Source: Gnetum montanum (lineage: Eukaryota; Streptophyta; Gnetopsida; Gnetales; Gnetaceae). From it: a DNA stretch of 64,000 nucleotides. This document shows, one piece after another, positions 1 through 12,392 of this stretch (the stretch's first letter is position 1; every line of letters starts with the position of its first letter). A program made the position numbers and the translations under genes. Location: NCBI GenBank assembly GCA_015680685.1, contig MNCI01036747.1, forward strand, positions 28,696 through 92,695. Reading direction: 5' to 3'. The notes under the pieces were generated by a model that was not told where the DNA came from, ran no database searches, and saw only the letters and a program-made list of their open reading frames with translations.

Positions 1-52
1 CCGTGATATCGTGTACGCGATATCGCGGCCCAGTGCAAGTCGCGTCTCATCA
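1..52 (-). mobile_element. End of a gypsy LTR (minus orientation)
   Basis: The first 52 bases carry GATATC palindromes and end in CTCATCA, like the right edges of the minus-orientation LTRs ending at 31594, 54887 and 63947. The next bases, ATTAG, are not the TACCCCCATGA tract found beside the 3' LTRs. This is therefore the outer edge of a 5' LTR or of a solo LTR lying mostly left of the window, and ATTAG may be its target duplication. Confidence 0.7.
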
Positions 53-89
53 ATTAGTATAGGTGATTTTCTTAAGAATGGCATGAGTA

Positions 90-226
90 TTATATAGTGT
101 TTTATATATGCAAAAGTAAATAAGGCATTGTCACTACCCTCACTATGAAGCCTCTCTTCTTTTATGTTTCTCTTCATTTTTTATATCCTTCTTATCTCCT
201 CATCTACCTCTTCTCTATAGTTTCTA
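90..226 (+). repeat. Dispersed A+T-rich repeat 'E', copy 1
   Basis: This segment with ATGAAGCCTCTCTTCTTTT and CTCATCTACCTCTTCT recurs, diverged, at 20050-20400, 21140-21660, 26700-26975 (reverse) and 28385-28625. It meets the truncated 5' end of the gypsy remnant at about 227. No coding potential is seen. The family identity is unknown. Confidence 0.55.
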
Positions 227-1430
227 GATGCCACAAGATCTAGATTACAGGAAAGAACAATAATTTCTTCATCAAGCTAAGAACTTCATGGAAATCAATG
301 GACACCTTTACAAGGTATGTGCCAATGTCTTGGTTCATTGGTGTGTCCCTAATGCAGACCAATTACACATTCTCTAGAATGCTCATGAAGGCCCTTGTGG
401 AGGTCACTATGCTGGGATATGCATGATCATAAAAATCATAATGGTAGGATACTATTGGTCTACAATCTGTAGGGATGCCCACCAAATTTGTTAGATCCTA
501 TGAGCAATATTGATGAGATGGTTGGATGATCGCATGAACGGAGGATCCTCAATAGTGGATTCAACCACTAGAGCCCTTTTGACATATGGGGAATTGACTT
601 CATGGGTCCCATCATACCCATGTCCAATGGGAAAGTGTATATAATTGTCACCATTCACTATTGTCATCGATTGTACACCATCCACTGCTACTTGATTTCC
701 ATAACAAGATGTTGTGAATAGGTTTGGAATGCCATGTGTACTGATTTCTGACAATGGAACAATTTTATAGATGCTACTTTTTACAAACTCATGCAATGCT
801 TAGTGGTTGAATGTAAATTAATAACACCCTATCATCCACCCCTCCCCCCATCCAACGGTCAAGCAAAGGTAACTAATAAGGAGATCACAAAGATTCTAAC
901 AAGAACTATTAGCAAATATAGGAGATATTGAAGCACAAAACTTAACGATGCCTTTTGGGCCTACTACTTAACATGAAAACTCCCTATTGGCTACTCTCCC
1001 TATGAGTTGGTGTATGAAAAACTTCCAATGCTCCCAATTCAATTTGAGTTCTGTACACTCTCAATAGCCTATGACCTAGACCTTGACCTAAGTCTAGCAC
1101 AAAAAGAAACAATGATCAACTTAAATCTGCTAGATGAAAATTGATCAATAGCCCTATCCTTTAATGAAGTGCATAAGGTATTCAACAAACAACAACATGA
1201 ACTTAAAACATAGAAAGTGAAATTTCAACCGAGAGATAAGGTTCTAGACTGGAATCCCACACATGTACCTCAAAAAACCAAATTCTAAACATTGTGGGAA
1301 GGGCCTTATATAATTGATGAAACCTTTCCTTCTGGGGCCATGATCATATACAAACTTAAAAGCCCAAATAAGAAGCAATTGATCAACATCCAATAGATTA
1401 AGCCTTTCCATGAGCCCAAGCAAGCCAATA
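227..1430 (+). pseudogene. Decayed Ty3/gypsy integrase region, copy 1
   Basis: Plus-strand translation with frame jumps gives the H2C2-type segment (HEGPCGGHYAG), the integrase core (WGIDFMGPI, then ISDNGT) and the C-terminal part (NGQAKVTNKEI, IGYSPYELVYEKLP, then a WEGPY-like tail). It matches, segment by segment, the better-preserved minus-strand copy at 56950-58319. Several stops and frameshifts make it non-functional. The second catalytic Asp is kept, but the catalytic Glu position is Lys (AAG at 866-868). The reverse transcriptase part is missing because the copy is cut at about 227 by another repeat. Confidence 0.85.
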
Positions 1431-3540
1431 CAATAAACACATCAATAAATAGATAACCACATTCAATTTTTCGGATCTCCTCCTTCAAGCTTAGTCATGG
1501 GGGAGATTGCCATCCATGCTAATCATATACATGGCTCCTTAATTTTTTCTATTTTTTGTTTTACATATTTTTATTTTTGCAAATTATTTATTTTGCACCT
1601 TTTTTATTTTTAAATTTTTTTCTATTTTACATCATTTTTTATTTTACACCATCATTAGTCCATTTAAATCTTTCTTAAATATTTTATACTTTCTTATATA
1701 TTTTAATTTATTTTAGTATGATTTTATAATTTTTATCAATAGACATGCTTTGTGCCAACAAGACACGGTGGTTCTGTAGCTACTATTAATGGTGGTTTGT
1801 GCTTAATGTTTTGTTTGCTAATGTCTGGATTCTATTTTTGAATTTTTGTAACAATGGTTAAGACATGGTTTCTATTTCATGGAACATGAAATGAGTCCAT
1901 GAAATCTACCCATCCACAAACTCTAGGGTTTTTCTTGTTTTGGAGATTTGAGGTCCCTTCATTAAATAAACTTTTAATAAATTTGTGACCTTGGTAGTTT
2001 TCAAAATTGGAAAGGATTCAAAGGTTTGCACAAGGTGTGACTTCAAGGGAACTCAATACTCTTTGTACTCTTCTACTTACTTGGGTGCATGAGTGTTCTC
2101 ATAGACCTCTTACCATTCCATGTCAACCCAAGAAGTTAAATAAAGTCTTTGCATGGTGTGGTTCCCAACCAAAAATTAAAAAAAATAAAAATAAAATAAA
2201 ATAAAACATGATGGAAAGTTAAATCACATCCCTTATACAAATAAACAGGCTATAAACATTGGTTATGGAACTAGAAAGACATGTTACCCATGCCTGAAGG
2301 TCCCCTCTAACTAAGGCCCTCTCTCACTTCCTACTTCTCTTTTCTTCTCTTTATGGAATGGTGATTGTTCTATGGAGGCACTCTTGTGTCTTGAGGGAAT
2401 GGATCAGTCTTGAAGTGGTGATGCAAAGCCACTAAAAGAGATTGGTTTTGGTCTAGAATAAAAATGGATCTTCTTAGGACATTTTAAACACAAATTCCAC
2501 AAGGGACTTCTTATTACCTGAATTTGGATTTCCATTCCACCTTCACCATCATTCTTCTATGTTTTTGATTCAGTGTCTTGGTTTGATGTACTTAAATTCT
2601 TAGGTAAAATCTTCTAGCTTTTGGTCCTTAACTTTCATCAATCATTAATCATCTATGGGGCTCATGGACTCCTTAGGTTGACGTTATGCAAGGGAAAATA
2701 GGGCATGTGCCTAGTATGGGGAGGACCCACTTGCATATCTCTTGGTTGGATTTGTTAAGCACCATATCCTTAAGCATTCTTGCAATTAGAATCTTTCACA
2801 CATCCATCTTCTACATCAAACCATGTGCTCCTTGACATATTTTATTTAATAATCACATTCTTCATCAAATTTTTGAATTTTTGAGCTTTCAAAGATCCTC
2901 TTCAATGATTTCATCATATTCTTGGCATTTTCTAGAACTCCATGGACTCCAAATTTATTCAAAAATTCCTTGTGTTTTTTGAGAAATTTAAAGTTAAAAA
3001 TTTTTCCTACGAGCTCCGTATATGGGGCCCCATTGATAGAGCTAATGCATATATGAGGCCCTATATATGTGGCCCCATCAACGTAGTAGAAAAATAGTAT
3101 AAATATGCATGACCTCACTTTGAAATTTTCACATTTGCTCATAAATGTCAAGGGAGTGTTTCAAATTTTAAAAGCCCAAAACCTTCCAAAGACCATAACT
3201 TCCCAACCATTTATCCAAATCACTCTGTTCTTTGACCCTACAACTACTAGAGGTAAGCTCTTAGTCGTGGGTGCCACAAATGTGCCATTTTTGACAAAAA
3301 TGTTTTTGCCATTTTTCTAACTCCCACAAAGGTTTAACTAAGAAATCAACATTTAAACACTAAATTACAAGAGTTAAACCTTTCCAACAAGCTACGATGA
3401 CATTTACACTAAATAATTAACAAAATAATCAATCTACAATGGTCCAACCTTAGCCAAGTGTAACTAACTAATGAGCTAAGGTATTCAAATATTCAAAGTT
3501 ACACATTATATCTACTAATCCATGGATGTGTTGTGACTGC
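1431..3540 (+). mobile_element. 3' non-coding internal part of gypsy copy 1
   Basis: No gene is seen. Short blocks recur in reverse orientation in the other copies: the CATGGGGGAGAT tract at about 1497 (also near 56810), the block around 2270-2310 (also near 56110 and 31910), and the CTACTAGAGG...GCTCTTAGT block at about 3240 (also near 55480). These place the stretch inside the same element, downstream of pol. A GGGGCCCC-rich patch followed by TATAAATA at 3020-3100 resembles the U3 region of one LTR subtype and may be a fossil LTR piece. Confidence 0.6.
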
Positions 3541-6290
3541 AAATGGCACCAAAAGGCAAACACATGTAGGAAGGAGGGCTATCTCAACCAAGGGAGAAAT
3601 AGCCTAGAATGAGAAGGGTCCAAGAACAAGCCTAGGAAGAAACACTTGTAACCCATGCCACAAGTCCTCTTAAGGAAGAGGCCGAGGTGCAATCTATTCA
3701 TCAAATTACAAACCAACAATAAGAATAAAACATTCCCCCCGGCATGATGCACTAGGTCAGTAAGAAAATCTCAAGGTGACCTTGACAAAAGCTTGCCTGA
3801 ATCAAATCAAATTAAGGAAGGTCCAAAAAATAGTACTCTAGGAGTTAAAATTTGGCCCTTTCCTAGAGCAAGCACCTAAAGAAGTATAGGACCAACTGAA
3901 GACCTCTACCATGTGACCAATTATTACTTCCACTAGTGAGTGGTATATTGGAAAGACATTCTTATTCTAGAACAACAAGCATGTTGGTTCAATGGTCAAA
4001 ATCAAGGACATCTTAGTATCCTACTTGCAGCAAGCCATTGTTGAAGTGCTTGAGTTACTAGAAACTAGGGTGAATCTTACTGAGATTCCAATGCAAATAG
4101 ATCCCAGCATCAAAAAGAATTAGGTGCGACAATGCTATGGTATCAATTATAAGGAGTTTAGCATGCTCACACTAGCAGAAAGGATCCACTACAAGATTGT
4201 AGCCTTTTACCTAAATCCCATGGTGAGGCCCCACAAAATCATTACCTTTTTTGCCCATGCATGCACTACCCTAGGTGGGAGATTCCCTATTAACCTTCGA
4301 CAACTGATCTATTTGGAAATGGAGAAGTGATTTAAAGAAAATAAACATGGAAGAAAGACACTCCACTTTCCATGCCTCATTAGAAAATTCTGTCAGGCAT
4401 GTCCCAACCACTAATTAGGTAGAGATGATGAAAGATAAAATTCCTGCAACAACCATTCAAGAAGAGGAGCAATAGACACCACCTCCAGCTACCACTCAAA
4501 CAACTATGTTAAACATCACTGCAATAGCCCAACGATTGCACAAATACTAAGAATGGCTCTTGAGAGAACAAGAGCAAAAAGCAAGCATGAGTGGCAAGGA
4601 TCCATCTGTATACTAGCCAGCAATAAGTCATCTAAATGAGATGGCCCAAACAATTAGCCTGATGGGATGAGCTAGATCCATTTTCTCAACCCAAAAAATG
4701 TAGTTATCCACGAGATCAAATCCTAGTGCTAGAGAGGTCACAGTATCTCTTGTAGAATAGCAACCACTCCCAAAAATCTTTAGAAACACCACAACCTTCT
4801 TGGTACGCTTAGAGGAAGGCAAGGGGCAATAGTACAAGTGATGCAGCACCAAGGACAAGAGACAGTAGCAAAGCTGGTTGCTAATAGAATTACTGAAACA
4901 CTTGATGCACCTACGACATCTATACTAGATGTCACTGCACTCAAATATGTGCAAATGTCCATAGGGACCATAAGTAGTAGAATAAGTGTAGCATACCATA
5001 AAGAATTGCTAGTAATATTACTACAACCCAATCAAAGCTGCTAGAGGCAAGGAGTAAAAACATTATCTTGGAGGGGGAAATCGAAATAGCCAAGGAGATA
5101 AACAAATGCTTGACTACTGAAGTTGCCAAATTAAGAGCCCAAATTGCTAATCTTGCATTTCTCAACCTGGCATTAACAAGAGATGAAGCTCTTGAATAAC
5201 TCTACACTAGACTGAAAGGGGTTAAGGGTGTGATGGAGATGGTGGTGTTCTACCAATCCTTGGTAGAGGCTACATAGAACAAAATTCAGAAGGCCTTGGA
5301 TCAAACCCGCCAAGAGAATTTGTAATTAACCATATACAACCATCACCTATGAAATGTTGATGAGCATAAATGATAGTTGACTGACTTTATCCATCAATAG
5401 TAAGAGCAACTAGCCAAAGTGAACATAGAGCTAAAGAGATTGGTAGCTAAAAATAAAAACCTTTCCATGGAGGAGGTCCATGTCCTTCGCTAGAAGACTG
5501 CAATCAAGGTAGCTTCTTGGAAATCAAAGGCTCTCAAATTTGAGAGATTCAAAGATTATTATAGAGATTAGGTTAGTCTACAAAAAGAAGTGAATGAAAA
5601 GCACATCTAGTTGGTGAAGGCGAAAGTCAATAAAACCCTCCAACAACTTCAGCAAGGAAGAGAAGTTTGGAAACCTATCATTGATGGGATAAATGCCTAC
5701 AATAAGGTGGAAATCCATATGAAGGAGTTGTAGATTGAGGAGTTGATAGAATACATGGAGCTTGCCAATATCTAATATGAAAATTTGGCTATGTTAACTA
5801 CCAGATGACCATGAGCAAAACTGGAGAAGCAAGCAGCTAGCTCATACTTGTTGTATGAGGTCAAGTTCAAGCATCACAAAGATACCAAGCAAAAGCCTGT
5901 GGTGGAAAATGCTAAACTCAAAGTTCTTAAGGGAAAATACACCGATCAAAGATCTACCACCAAGAACCTGGCCAAAAGGATGAATGACTACCAGGAGTTG
6001 CAGAATGTAGTAAAGGCATTTGATGTTGAATGCAAATAATTTGTTGCTTGGTTTGTTAACATAAAGGAGTTGTTCTCAGTAATGTCTTATCTGTGGGATG
6101 TCATCATTCTAACACACATTAGTGATGCCGCATGGACTATGAATGATCCCTAGAGCAAGGAGGAGAAGATGAAGACATTACTAGATGTCTTTCATCTTCC
6201 ACCAGAGGTTATAGTTGTAGCAGGATAGTCACAACTAGCTCAGCCATTGCACGTGCCCGAAGCTAATGAAGGCTGTTCAAAACCTTAGGA
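3541..6290 (+). pseudogene. Decayed extra 3' ORF of gypsy copy 1, coiled coil
   Basis: The plus strand can be read through as a long protein with scattered stops. A first block near 4100-4400 includes INYKEFSML, FFAHACTTLGGRFPIN and LHFPCLIRKFC. A Lys/Glu/Leu-rich, coiled-coil-like stretch follows from about 5040 to 6040 (for example LEARSKNIILEGEIEIAKEI). A Pro-rich end follows. The first block loosely resembles the plant-specific domain in 3' or env-like ORFs of Athila-type elements (the family called Transposase_32); this is from memory and uncertain. The near full-length copy at 54065-63947 has no counterpart, because its matching interval is only about 0.5 kb. Broken by many stops. Confidence 0.55.
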
Positions 6291-6538
6291 ACCTCCGCCA
6301 CCTGGGATTGTCTAATCTTCTCAACTACCTTCATTTCATCAAAGGATGTGTTATTTATTTTTATGTAGTCATGTCATGGTGTTCAAATTTGTGCCATGAA
6401 CACCATAATTGTTGTAATGTTGTTGATTTGTACACTCGGGCACTTAGTTTTTTCAAATTAGTTTGTTATGTCAAGATTCAGTCAATAATCCCATACCTTC
6501 TCAATTTTGTAAAGGAACTTGAGAATGAGTTTTCATTT

Positions 6539-6551
6539 AGTCATGGGGGTA
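6539..6551 (+). other. Polypurine tract of gypsy copy 1
   Basis: AGTCATGGGGGTA lies directly before the TG start of the 3' LTR. The same tract, in reverse, borders the LTRs at 31595 and 54888, which marks it as the plus-strand primer site of this family. Confidence 0.7.
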
Positions 6552-7450
6552 TGATGAGAGTCAAAGTGTCACGTTGATGGGCCCCCATCAATGTGGCCCT
6601 GTCTATGTGGTGTTGCCCCATCAACGAGGCCACATCGACGTAGTGTTTATTGCATCTATAGGGCCCCATCAATGCAACCTAGTAATTAAATCTATAAATA
6701 CAAGCTTACAGTCATGTTTATGAGAGGAGAGTCATAGTTGTAGTAGAGCTCTTGTAGTTTTTCCATTTGAGAGTTAGAATATTTCTCTAAGTGCTTGCAA
6801 CGAGAGTCAAAAAGTGTGTGGATCTTTATTCGAGCATTGTTATACCTAAACCAGACCAATGTAAACAATTAAGATGAGCCTTTTGATCAAACCTTGCAAC
6901 ACTTACAATAGATTAATGATTTATTCACGCATTTATTATTTTCATTAAATATGCAATTAATTAAGCTAAATTATACTTCAAGAGGTTAGTTAATTAATTA
7001 AGATAAATAGATTAAACACATAAGTATGACTACTTTGAATGTAAACATGTATTCAATTGGTAATCCCAGCAGCGTTATTACTTGGTTCACCCAGTAGCAT
7101 AGTGCTTAGTAATCCTGTAGTGGATACGTGGGTTCAAGATGTTTACGAAAAGTGAGATCGAATGCTTATGTTAGGACTAGTTAGAGATTAGTTAAGTAGT
7201 TAAATTAAATTAGTTATTAAATTACTTCATCTCTCTACTTTAAGCACCAAGGAATATAAAACATAAAACAATAAAAATCATATGCCTCGATTACACTTAA
7301 TCATACCTTTATACATCACAAGTGTAATTGGAAAGACAACGAATGACTATTAGGGTAAGGTTCACTTCCTAGAAGGCTAGTGTACCCTCACACATGAACA
7401 CTTCGTGATTCATATGGTTGAGCATAGGGGTACCTCTTCATTGCTCATCA
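6552..7450 (+). mobile_element. 3' LTR of gypsy copy 1
   Basis: The segment starts TGATGAGAG right after the polypurine tract and ends TTGCTCATCA. Its 3' part matches the other LTRs: GAGCATAGGGGTACCTC at the end, and blocks around 7060-7150 that match 53490-53570. A likely TATA box (TCTATAAATA) is at 6691-6700. Upstream of it, the U3 carries GGGCCC/ATCGATG-type palindromes instead of the GATATC palindromes of the LTRs at 54065 and 63139. Length is 899 bp. GTGAT at 7451-7455 would be the target duplication; its partner lies outside the window. Confidence 0.8.
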
Positions 7451-9889
7451 GTGATGCTTTCAATATCCATCATTTCTCCCTCATTTATAGTTCATGTTTA
7501 GAAATTTCATCCATGCTTTTGTAATTTTTTTGTTTTTCTCTACATTTTGTTTGAACTCTATCAACTCTCTTTAACTGCTACATGTGATCTACATAAAATT
7601 TTTAACCTATAAAAATTCAAATACATTAGTCAATAGAGGCTATAAGCTAACAAATAACTTTAACTTCTAAATGCATCATGTGAGCATCTAGAAGAACAAT
7701 ATCATATTGTGTTTATCTCTTCATTTTTACTTGATTTGACAAGAAAAGTTTAGGAATTTCTTTTATTTTTTTAAGCTAGATATTTGCTATAGTGCGACCT
7801 ATACAAGACATTAACCAATAAAGAATAATTGCTAGAGAAAACCATGAGAGAGATTTTTAAAGCAAATAAAGATTTCATGTTACCTTTGGATATATAAGAA
7901 ATGCATGGATTCTATTTGTATATTTGACTATAAAATATTATATATAAAAAGTAAGTAGTGCAAAAAATTAGGAAGGCAACATATAATCCACCATTCCATT
8001 GCTCACTTTTTTTAATTAGAGGGAAAGTTGGGTCATTTATATAAGAGGGGTGAACCCCACATTAGCAATTATAACAATAATATCATCGTGGAGGGAAGAA
8101 GATCCACCAGCAAATCCAATGAATACCTAAATCATGAAGCTAACCAAAACCAAACCATTAAATGGATCATGTATCAACTAAGGAGGAAGGAGAATCCCGA
8201 CCAATGTTCCAACCAACCAAAAAGCCCCAAGCATTCCTATAGGGCATTAAAACTAAAGACCAAAAAAATAGTTATGCACAACCTCATAAAGTTCATTTAA
8301 CATAAAAGGTATGCATATCCAAGAAAGTAGAAGAACATGTAATTTACACCATATTGACTCATCTCACAAAGAGTCACGAGTGTTGAAATTTATCGTTGTG
8401 CATTCATGAATGTTTTTCTACAAGTGAAAGTTCACAAAAGATATGAGCATTTTGCTTAAGTCAAGTCTCTCAGGAAACCTATACCCATAATGAAATATTA
8501 TATAAGTATTTTAAATGATAGGCCCTTCTACAATCATTTTCTAACACTAATTCCATAAGATCTCAATCCACATGTGCACAAATCGACAAATCGACCACCG
8601 TTGTAAAGAGACATTCCTCAAGGTATGTCATAGTTTCAATCTCCTTATAACAAAGAATATATAGGAGGCCATGATACACTATTTACTTTTTATAATTATA
8701 ATTATTAACTTTTTTAAGAAAATGAGTCTCTTAATTCTGTATGTGGCAAGTTGAATCTTTAAATATGGTTAAATGTAATGTTGTAACAACGATGTCTTTA
8801 TGCTTTCAGAAAAAATATTACAAGTTATACAGCGAACATACAGCTAATAAGAACAGGGACATGAATATATTTTTCTGCTCAAAAAACGGTAACTAACATC
8901 CATCAATGTTTTATCAGCAACATAAATGTTTTGTTTATTTAAAATGTACTTCATATTCGTGCAAATAAAGAGTTAAATCTTTGTTTCAGATTCACAGTTG
9001 AACCAGAAGTTTCTATATAAAGGAATCAAACCAAGAGAAATTCAGTGAAAAATATCTTAGAAATCAAAACGGTTTATAAGGAAAGACACATTTAACCTAA
9101 GGTATAAATTTTAGCGTTAGATGGATCTTTGATGGGGACCTTTGAAGTGTGAAAAAGGGTGTAAGATCCTTCATTGTTGGTTGAGAGTTGTAACGCTTTT
9201 CGTCTACTCACACGCTCTCGTACATGAAATTTGTTTGCTGTATTATACACTTTTCAACCCAAAAATGTTTTTTATAAAAAATGGTTGCACCAAAAAGTAA
9301 ATAAGAAGAAAGAGTTTTGTTTTTGAAATTACGAGATATTTAAAGAAGGAAAATATGTAATCATAACGTGTACTCTTTACAAATGATTGTTCCTGGTGTT
9401 CACCCTGTTCAGCATTGTTGCAGCAGAGGAAAATTTGACAGCAGTAACGAGTGGATGAAAGCTTGACGGTAGAAAAAATCCAGATAAAAAATATTCACAA
9501 ACGCCTGTGTAAATATTTTCCGAACAAAAATTAGTGATAGTTGACTCTGTTTATGGCATGCATGTGTAGGAAAATTGGTGATGGGAGAGTGTGTTTTGGT
9601 GAGCATAAGTGACTGTGTCTTCCCATTCTTCAGCTTCGAAAGTAACGTCAGTGATTACATTAAAAGGAAAAAGGAACCGTTGTTGTACAGCAAATTTTTA
9701 AAACTCCACTCAATTGCATGCATGTTTGGCAGTTCAACATATACCTTTCTGCAGGTGGTAATTATAGATCGATTTCGTATCTCCATCATACCTACAGTGA
9801 TCGATGAATGCTTCAAGGTGGCGATGGGCATCAATACCATACAATTTCTATGTTGTTTTTGTCAGCATAAGCATGCACTGCAAGTAAAA
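7451..9889. other. No recognisable gene
   Basis: A+T-rich single-copy-looking DNA. A 90-codon plus-strand frame at 8028-8300 has low-complexity composition and no family I recognise. A TATA-like TCTATATAAAGG at about 9012 and a slightly less A+T-rich stretch from 9370 could belong to an old gene or element. A 123-codon frame at 9575-9946 overlaps an inverted-repeat arm whose better reading is on the other strand, so I do not call it. Confidence 0.4.
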
Positions 9890-10105
9890 GACGCTTATCT
9901 TATAGACATATTTTGTTGCATAAAAACCCATCATTTGAGCAGTTAACGCAATCACATCGCTCGTTAAACCATTGTCAAAAATCTTCCCTTGGGGCTGAAA
10001 GCTGCAGAGCTTTGAACGATCATCGCTGGTGACGGTGCACGGAACCAGAGCACTTGAAGGTAACTAATACACACACATTGTAATCACGATTTACATCTAT
10101 AACCC
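9890..10105 (-). repeat. Left arm of an imperfect inverted repeat
   Basis: The reverse complement matches 11710-11925. A 21-base exact match pairs 10075-10095 with 11721-11741, and a 14-base exact match pairs 10019-10032 with 11773-11786. Weaker similarity continues to the GATAAGCG block. Read on the minus strand, the far part gives a peptide (DVIALTAQMMGFYATKYV, KISVFYLQC) that resembles the plus-strand peptide of the right arm, so the arms may derive from a coding segment. Confidence 0.65.
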
Positions 10106-11709
10106 TGCACACGTTAATTATCACGAAGTCTTTTGAATTCGTTGTTCTGCACATGTCTGGATAGATTGGGTTGGGTTATTTAAAACTGGTGTTATTGTTG
10201 AGGTGATTATTAAAACTGTTGACATAATGAAAATTGATTGTCAGAAAAGGAACGTTGTGAAAGAAGATCTAAAGTTACCAAAACGGGGTAAGAGGTGGAG
10301 ACCGTTGCAAGTGGATCACTGAACACGACGCCATGCAATGTACAAGTATAACAGTAACGATTACAATCGTTTGAAAATGAATATCATACTAGGTAAAGAA
10401 AGAAAAATTTTAAAAGTTAAAGTATATTTAAAAAGCTACCTTGTCATATACAAAATTAATACTTCATGTTAACAAGATCAAACAAAACAGCACACGACAA
10501 TGTAAATAGGAATGATATATACTCTGAAATATCAAACATGTAAAATAAAGAGGAAACTAATAATGTGATGACAGAAAATAATATCAAATTTTTTTCGGTA
10601 TTTCTGCTATTTTAAAGTTCAAAGTATATACTCTTTCAAAATACAAATAAAGCAATAGGAAGTCAACTATTTTGAAAAACACTAAAATTTCTAGTTATTA
10701 AAAAGAAGAGCTACATCTAGTGTTTATATTGATTTTTTTGTGAGTACAATTCACTGAAAATGAAGAATAAGGAAACAAAAATTTAAAAAGTTAAGAGGCC
10801 TAAACTTGCCAGATACAGAATTAAGAGCTTGGTTAAATAAGTTCATGAGATCAAATGTAAAAAAAATTTTAAAAACATAAAAATATCCGTTTTGTTACGA
10901 AATTACATGGTGGTTACTGATTTTAAACATAAAAAGCATGTATGTATTCAATTTGTTATATTATGCATGTTTAATACACACTTTATATTCACTAAATCAA
11001 ATGTAAAAAGTTTTTTAAAAACATAAAAATATATTTTTTGTTACAACATTAAGTTGTTACCGATTTTAAATATATGTATGTATTCATGTTGTTACAGTAT
11101 GCAGGTTAGATATACACTCTATAATTGTTTTTAAAACCTATTAAATAGTAAAAACATCAATATTATTATAAGATTTAAAAATTTTCCTGCAGTTTGTTTC
11201 ATTAGTGTACTACACAATTTTAATGTATGTTGAATTTGTACATCTACTGTGTGTTTGATATTGTTACTATCGGGATATTATTAAAATTCCAATCTAAATT
11301 TTATGTTTTTTACCATGTATTTTGCAATTTTAATTCCGATATACTATGAGTTTCAATATGGTAAGTATCTACCAAAACAAACTTTAAAAGATTATTACTG
11401 TGATGTAACGTTTGGTTTAAGATGGAATTAACAACTAATTTTATATAAAACGGAAACCTTTTTTATATGCATTTTTGGACGTTTAATTTGTTCATTACCA
11501 TTGTGCAATTCGGTTGTTCTATGTTAATTAGTTTAAACATCAAAACTCTGCACGCATTCAAAAGTTTTTAATCCTTGCATTCACAATAAGATTCAAACTA
11601 ACACCAACTGAAAATACTCCAACTTCAGAATCCAAACCAATCGATCCAGACACAAGCAACCACAAAACGAATTCAATTCGTCATAAGCAACAAAATTATA
11701 GTATTATTA
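10106..11709. repeat. A+T-rich spacer with internal tandem repeats
   Basis: No gene is seen. About 10850-10985 and 10995-11130 are two diverged copies of a unit with AAAAACATAAAAATAT, GTTACNAAATT-like and GTATGTATTCA blocks. About 11160-11640 resembles 18480-18900 (CTGCCATTGC/CTGCAGTTTG, TTTTAATGTATG, ATTAGTTTAAA...CAAAACTC blocks). The segment is thus a diverged copy of part of the 17.5-18.9 kb repeat region. Confidence 0.5.
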
Positions 11710-11925
11710 ACATGTGCACCTGTAAATCGTGATTACAATGTCTACCAAAACGTGATATTGTTCCGGCCACTCTCACCAGCGATGATGATGTCCAAAGTTT
11801 TAGCGTTTTCTACAGAAGATGTCCCACTATGTCTTGGTTCAACAAACAAGACGCTGTAATGGCAACTGCTCAGAAAGAATGGGCATTTAATGTAAGAAAA
11901 GTTGTTCAGAAGATAAGCGTGTTTT
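11710..11925 (+). repeat. Right arm of an imperfect inverted repeat
   Basis: Partner of 9890-10105. The plus strand has an open frame at 11829-12113 (94 codons). Its N-terminal part (TAQKEWAFNV, KISVFSLYC) resembles the translated left arm. Its C-terminal part (AAKEAAKEK) comes from a short tandem repeat. AAKEK-type motifs occur in LEA proteins, but the match is too short to name a gene. Confidence 0.55.
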
Positions 11926-12094
11926 CTCTGTATTGCTCCTCCACACAAAAACAACACAGAAATTATATGTACGTGAGGCTGCTAAGGAGGAGGTACGGAG
12001 TCCATCTGATGCACACAAAAGCAACACAGGCTGCTAAGGAGGCTGCTAAGGAGAAGGTATGGAGTGAAAGACAAAATTTGTGGATTGCAGAAGA

Positions 12095-12250
12095 AATTTA
12101 TATGTATAGATAACTGGAAATGTACAATGTAGAAGCAAATGGCACAAGAAATTCACATGCATAGATAATCGGAAATGCACAATGCGAAAGCAAGATGGCA
12201 CAAGAAATTCACATGCATAAATAACCAAAAATGCAAAATGGCTAAGCAAA
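12095..12250 (+). repeat. Minisatellite, about 56 bp x 3
   Basis: Three diverged units begin GAAATTTATATGTATAGAT, GAAATTCACATGCATAGAT and GAAATTCACATGCATAAAT, and each continues with a GGAAATGCACAATG-like and GGCACAA-like block. It follows the shorter GGCTGCTAAGGAG repeats at 11980-12060. Confidence 0.7.
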
Positions 12251-12266
12251 TGGAACGGACCTCCAG

Positions 12267-12392
12267 CCATTGATGCCTCAAATTAAACTTGGTGTTCAGA
12301 TTCAATCCTTCTGTAATTTGTGGTGCCTTCCATTGATGCCTCAAATTAAACTTGGTGTTCAGATTCAATCCTTCTGTAATTTGTGGTGCCTT
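12267..12392 (+). repeat. Perfect 63-bp tandem duplication
   Basis: 12267-12329 and 12330-12392 are identical by eye. The second unit runs into the edge of the copia LTR (TGTAATTTGTGG at 12375), so the duplication straddles the element boundary and is younger than the insertion. Confidence 0.85.

Noticed and set aside
8028-8300. 90-codon plus-strand frame
   Set aside because: Lys/Asn-rich low-complexity translation in A+T-rich DNA, with no motif or context.
9575-9946. 123-codon plus-strand frame
   Set aside because: It overlaps an inverted-repeat arm whose minus-strand reading resembles the other arm; no family recognised and no supporting signals.
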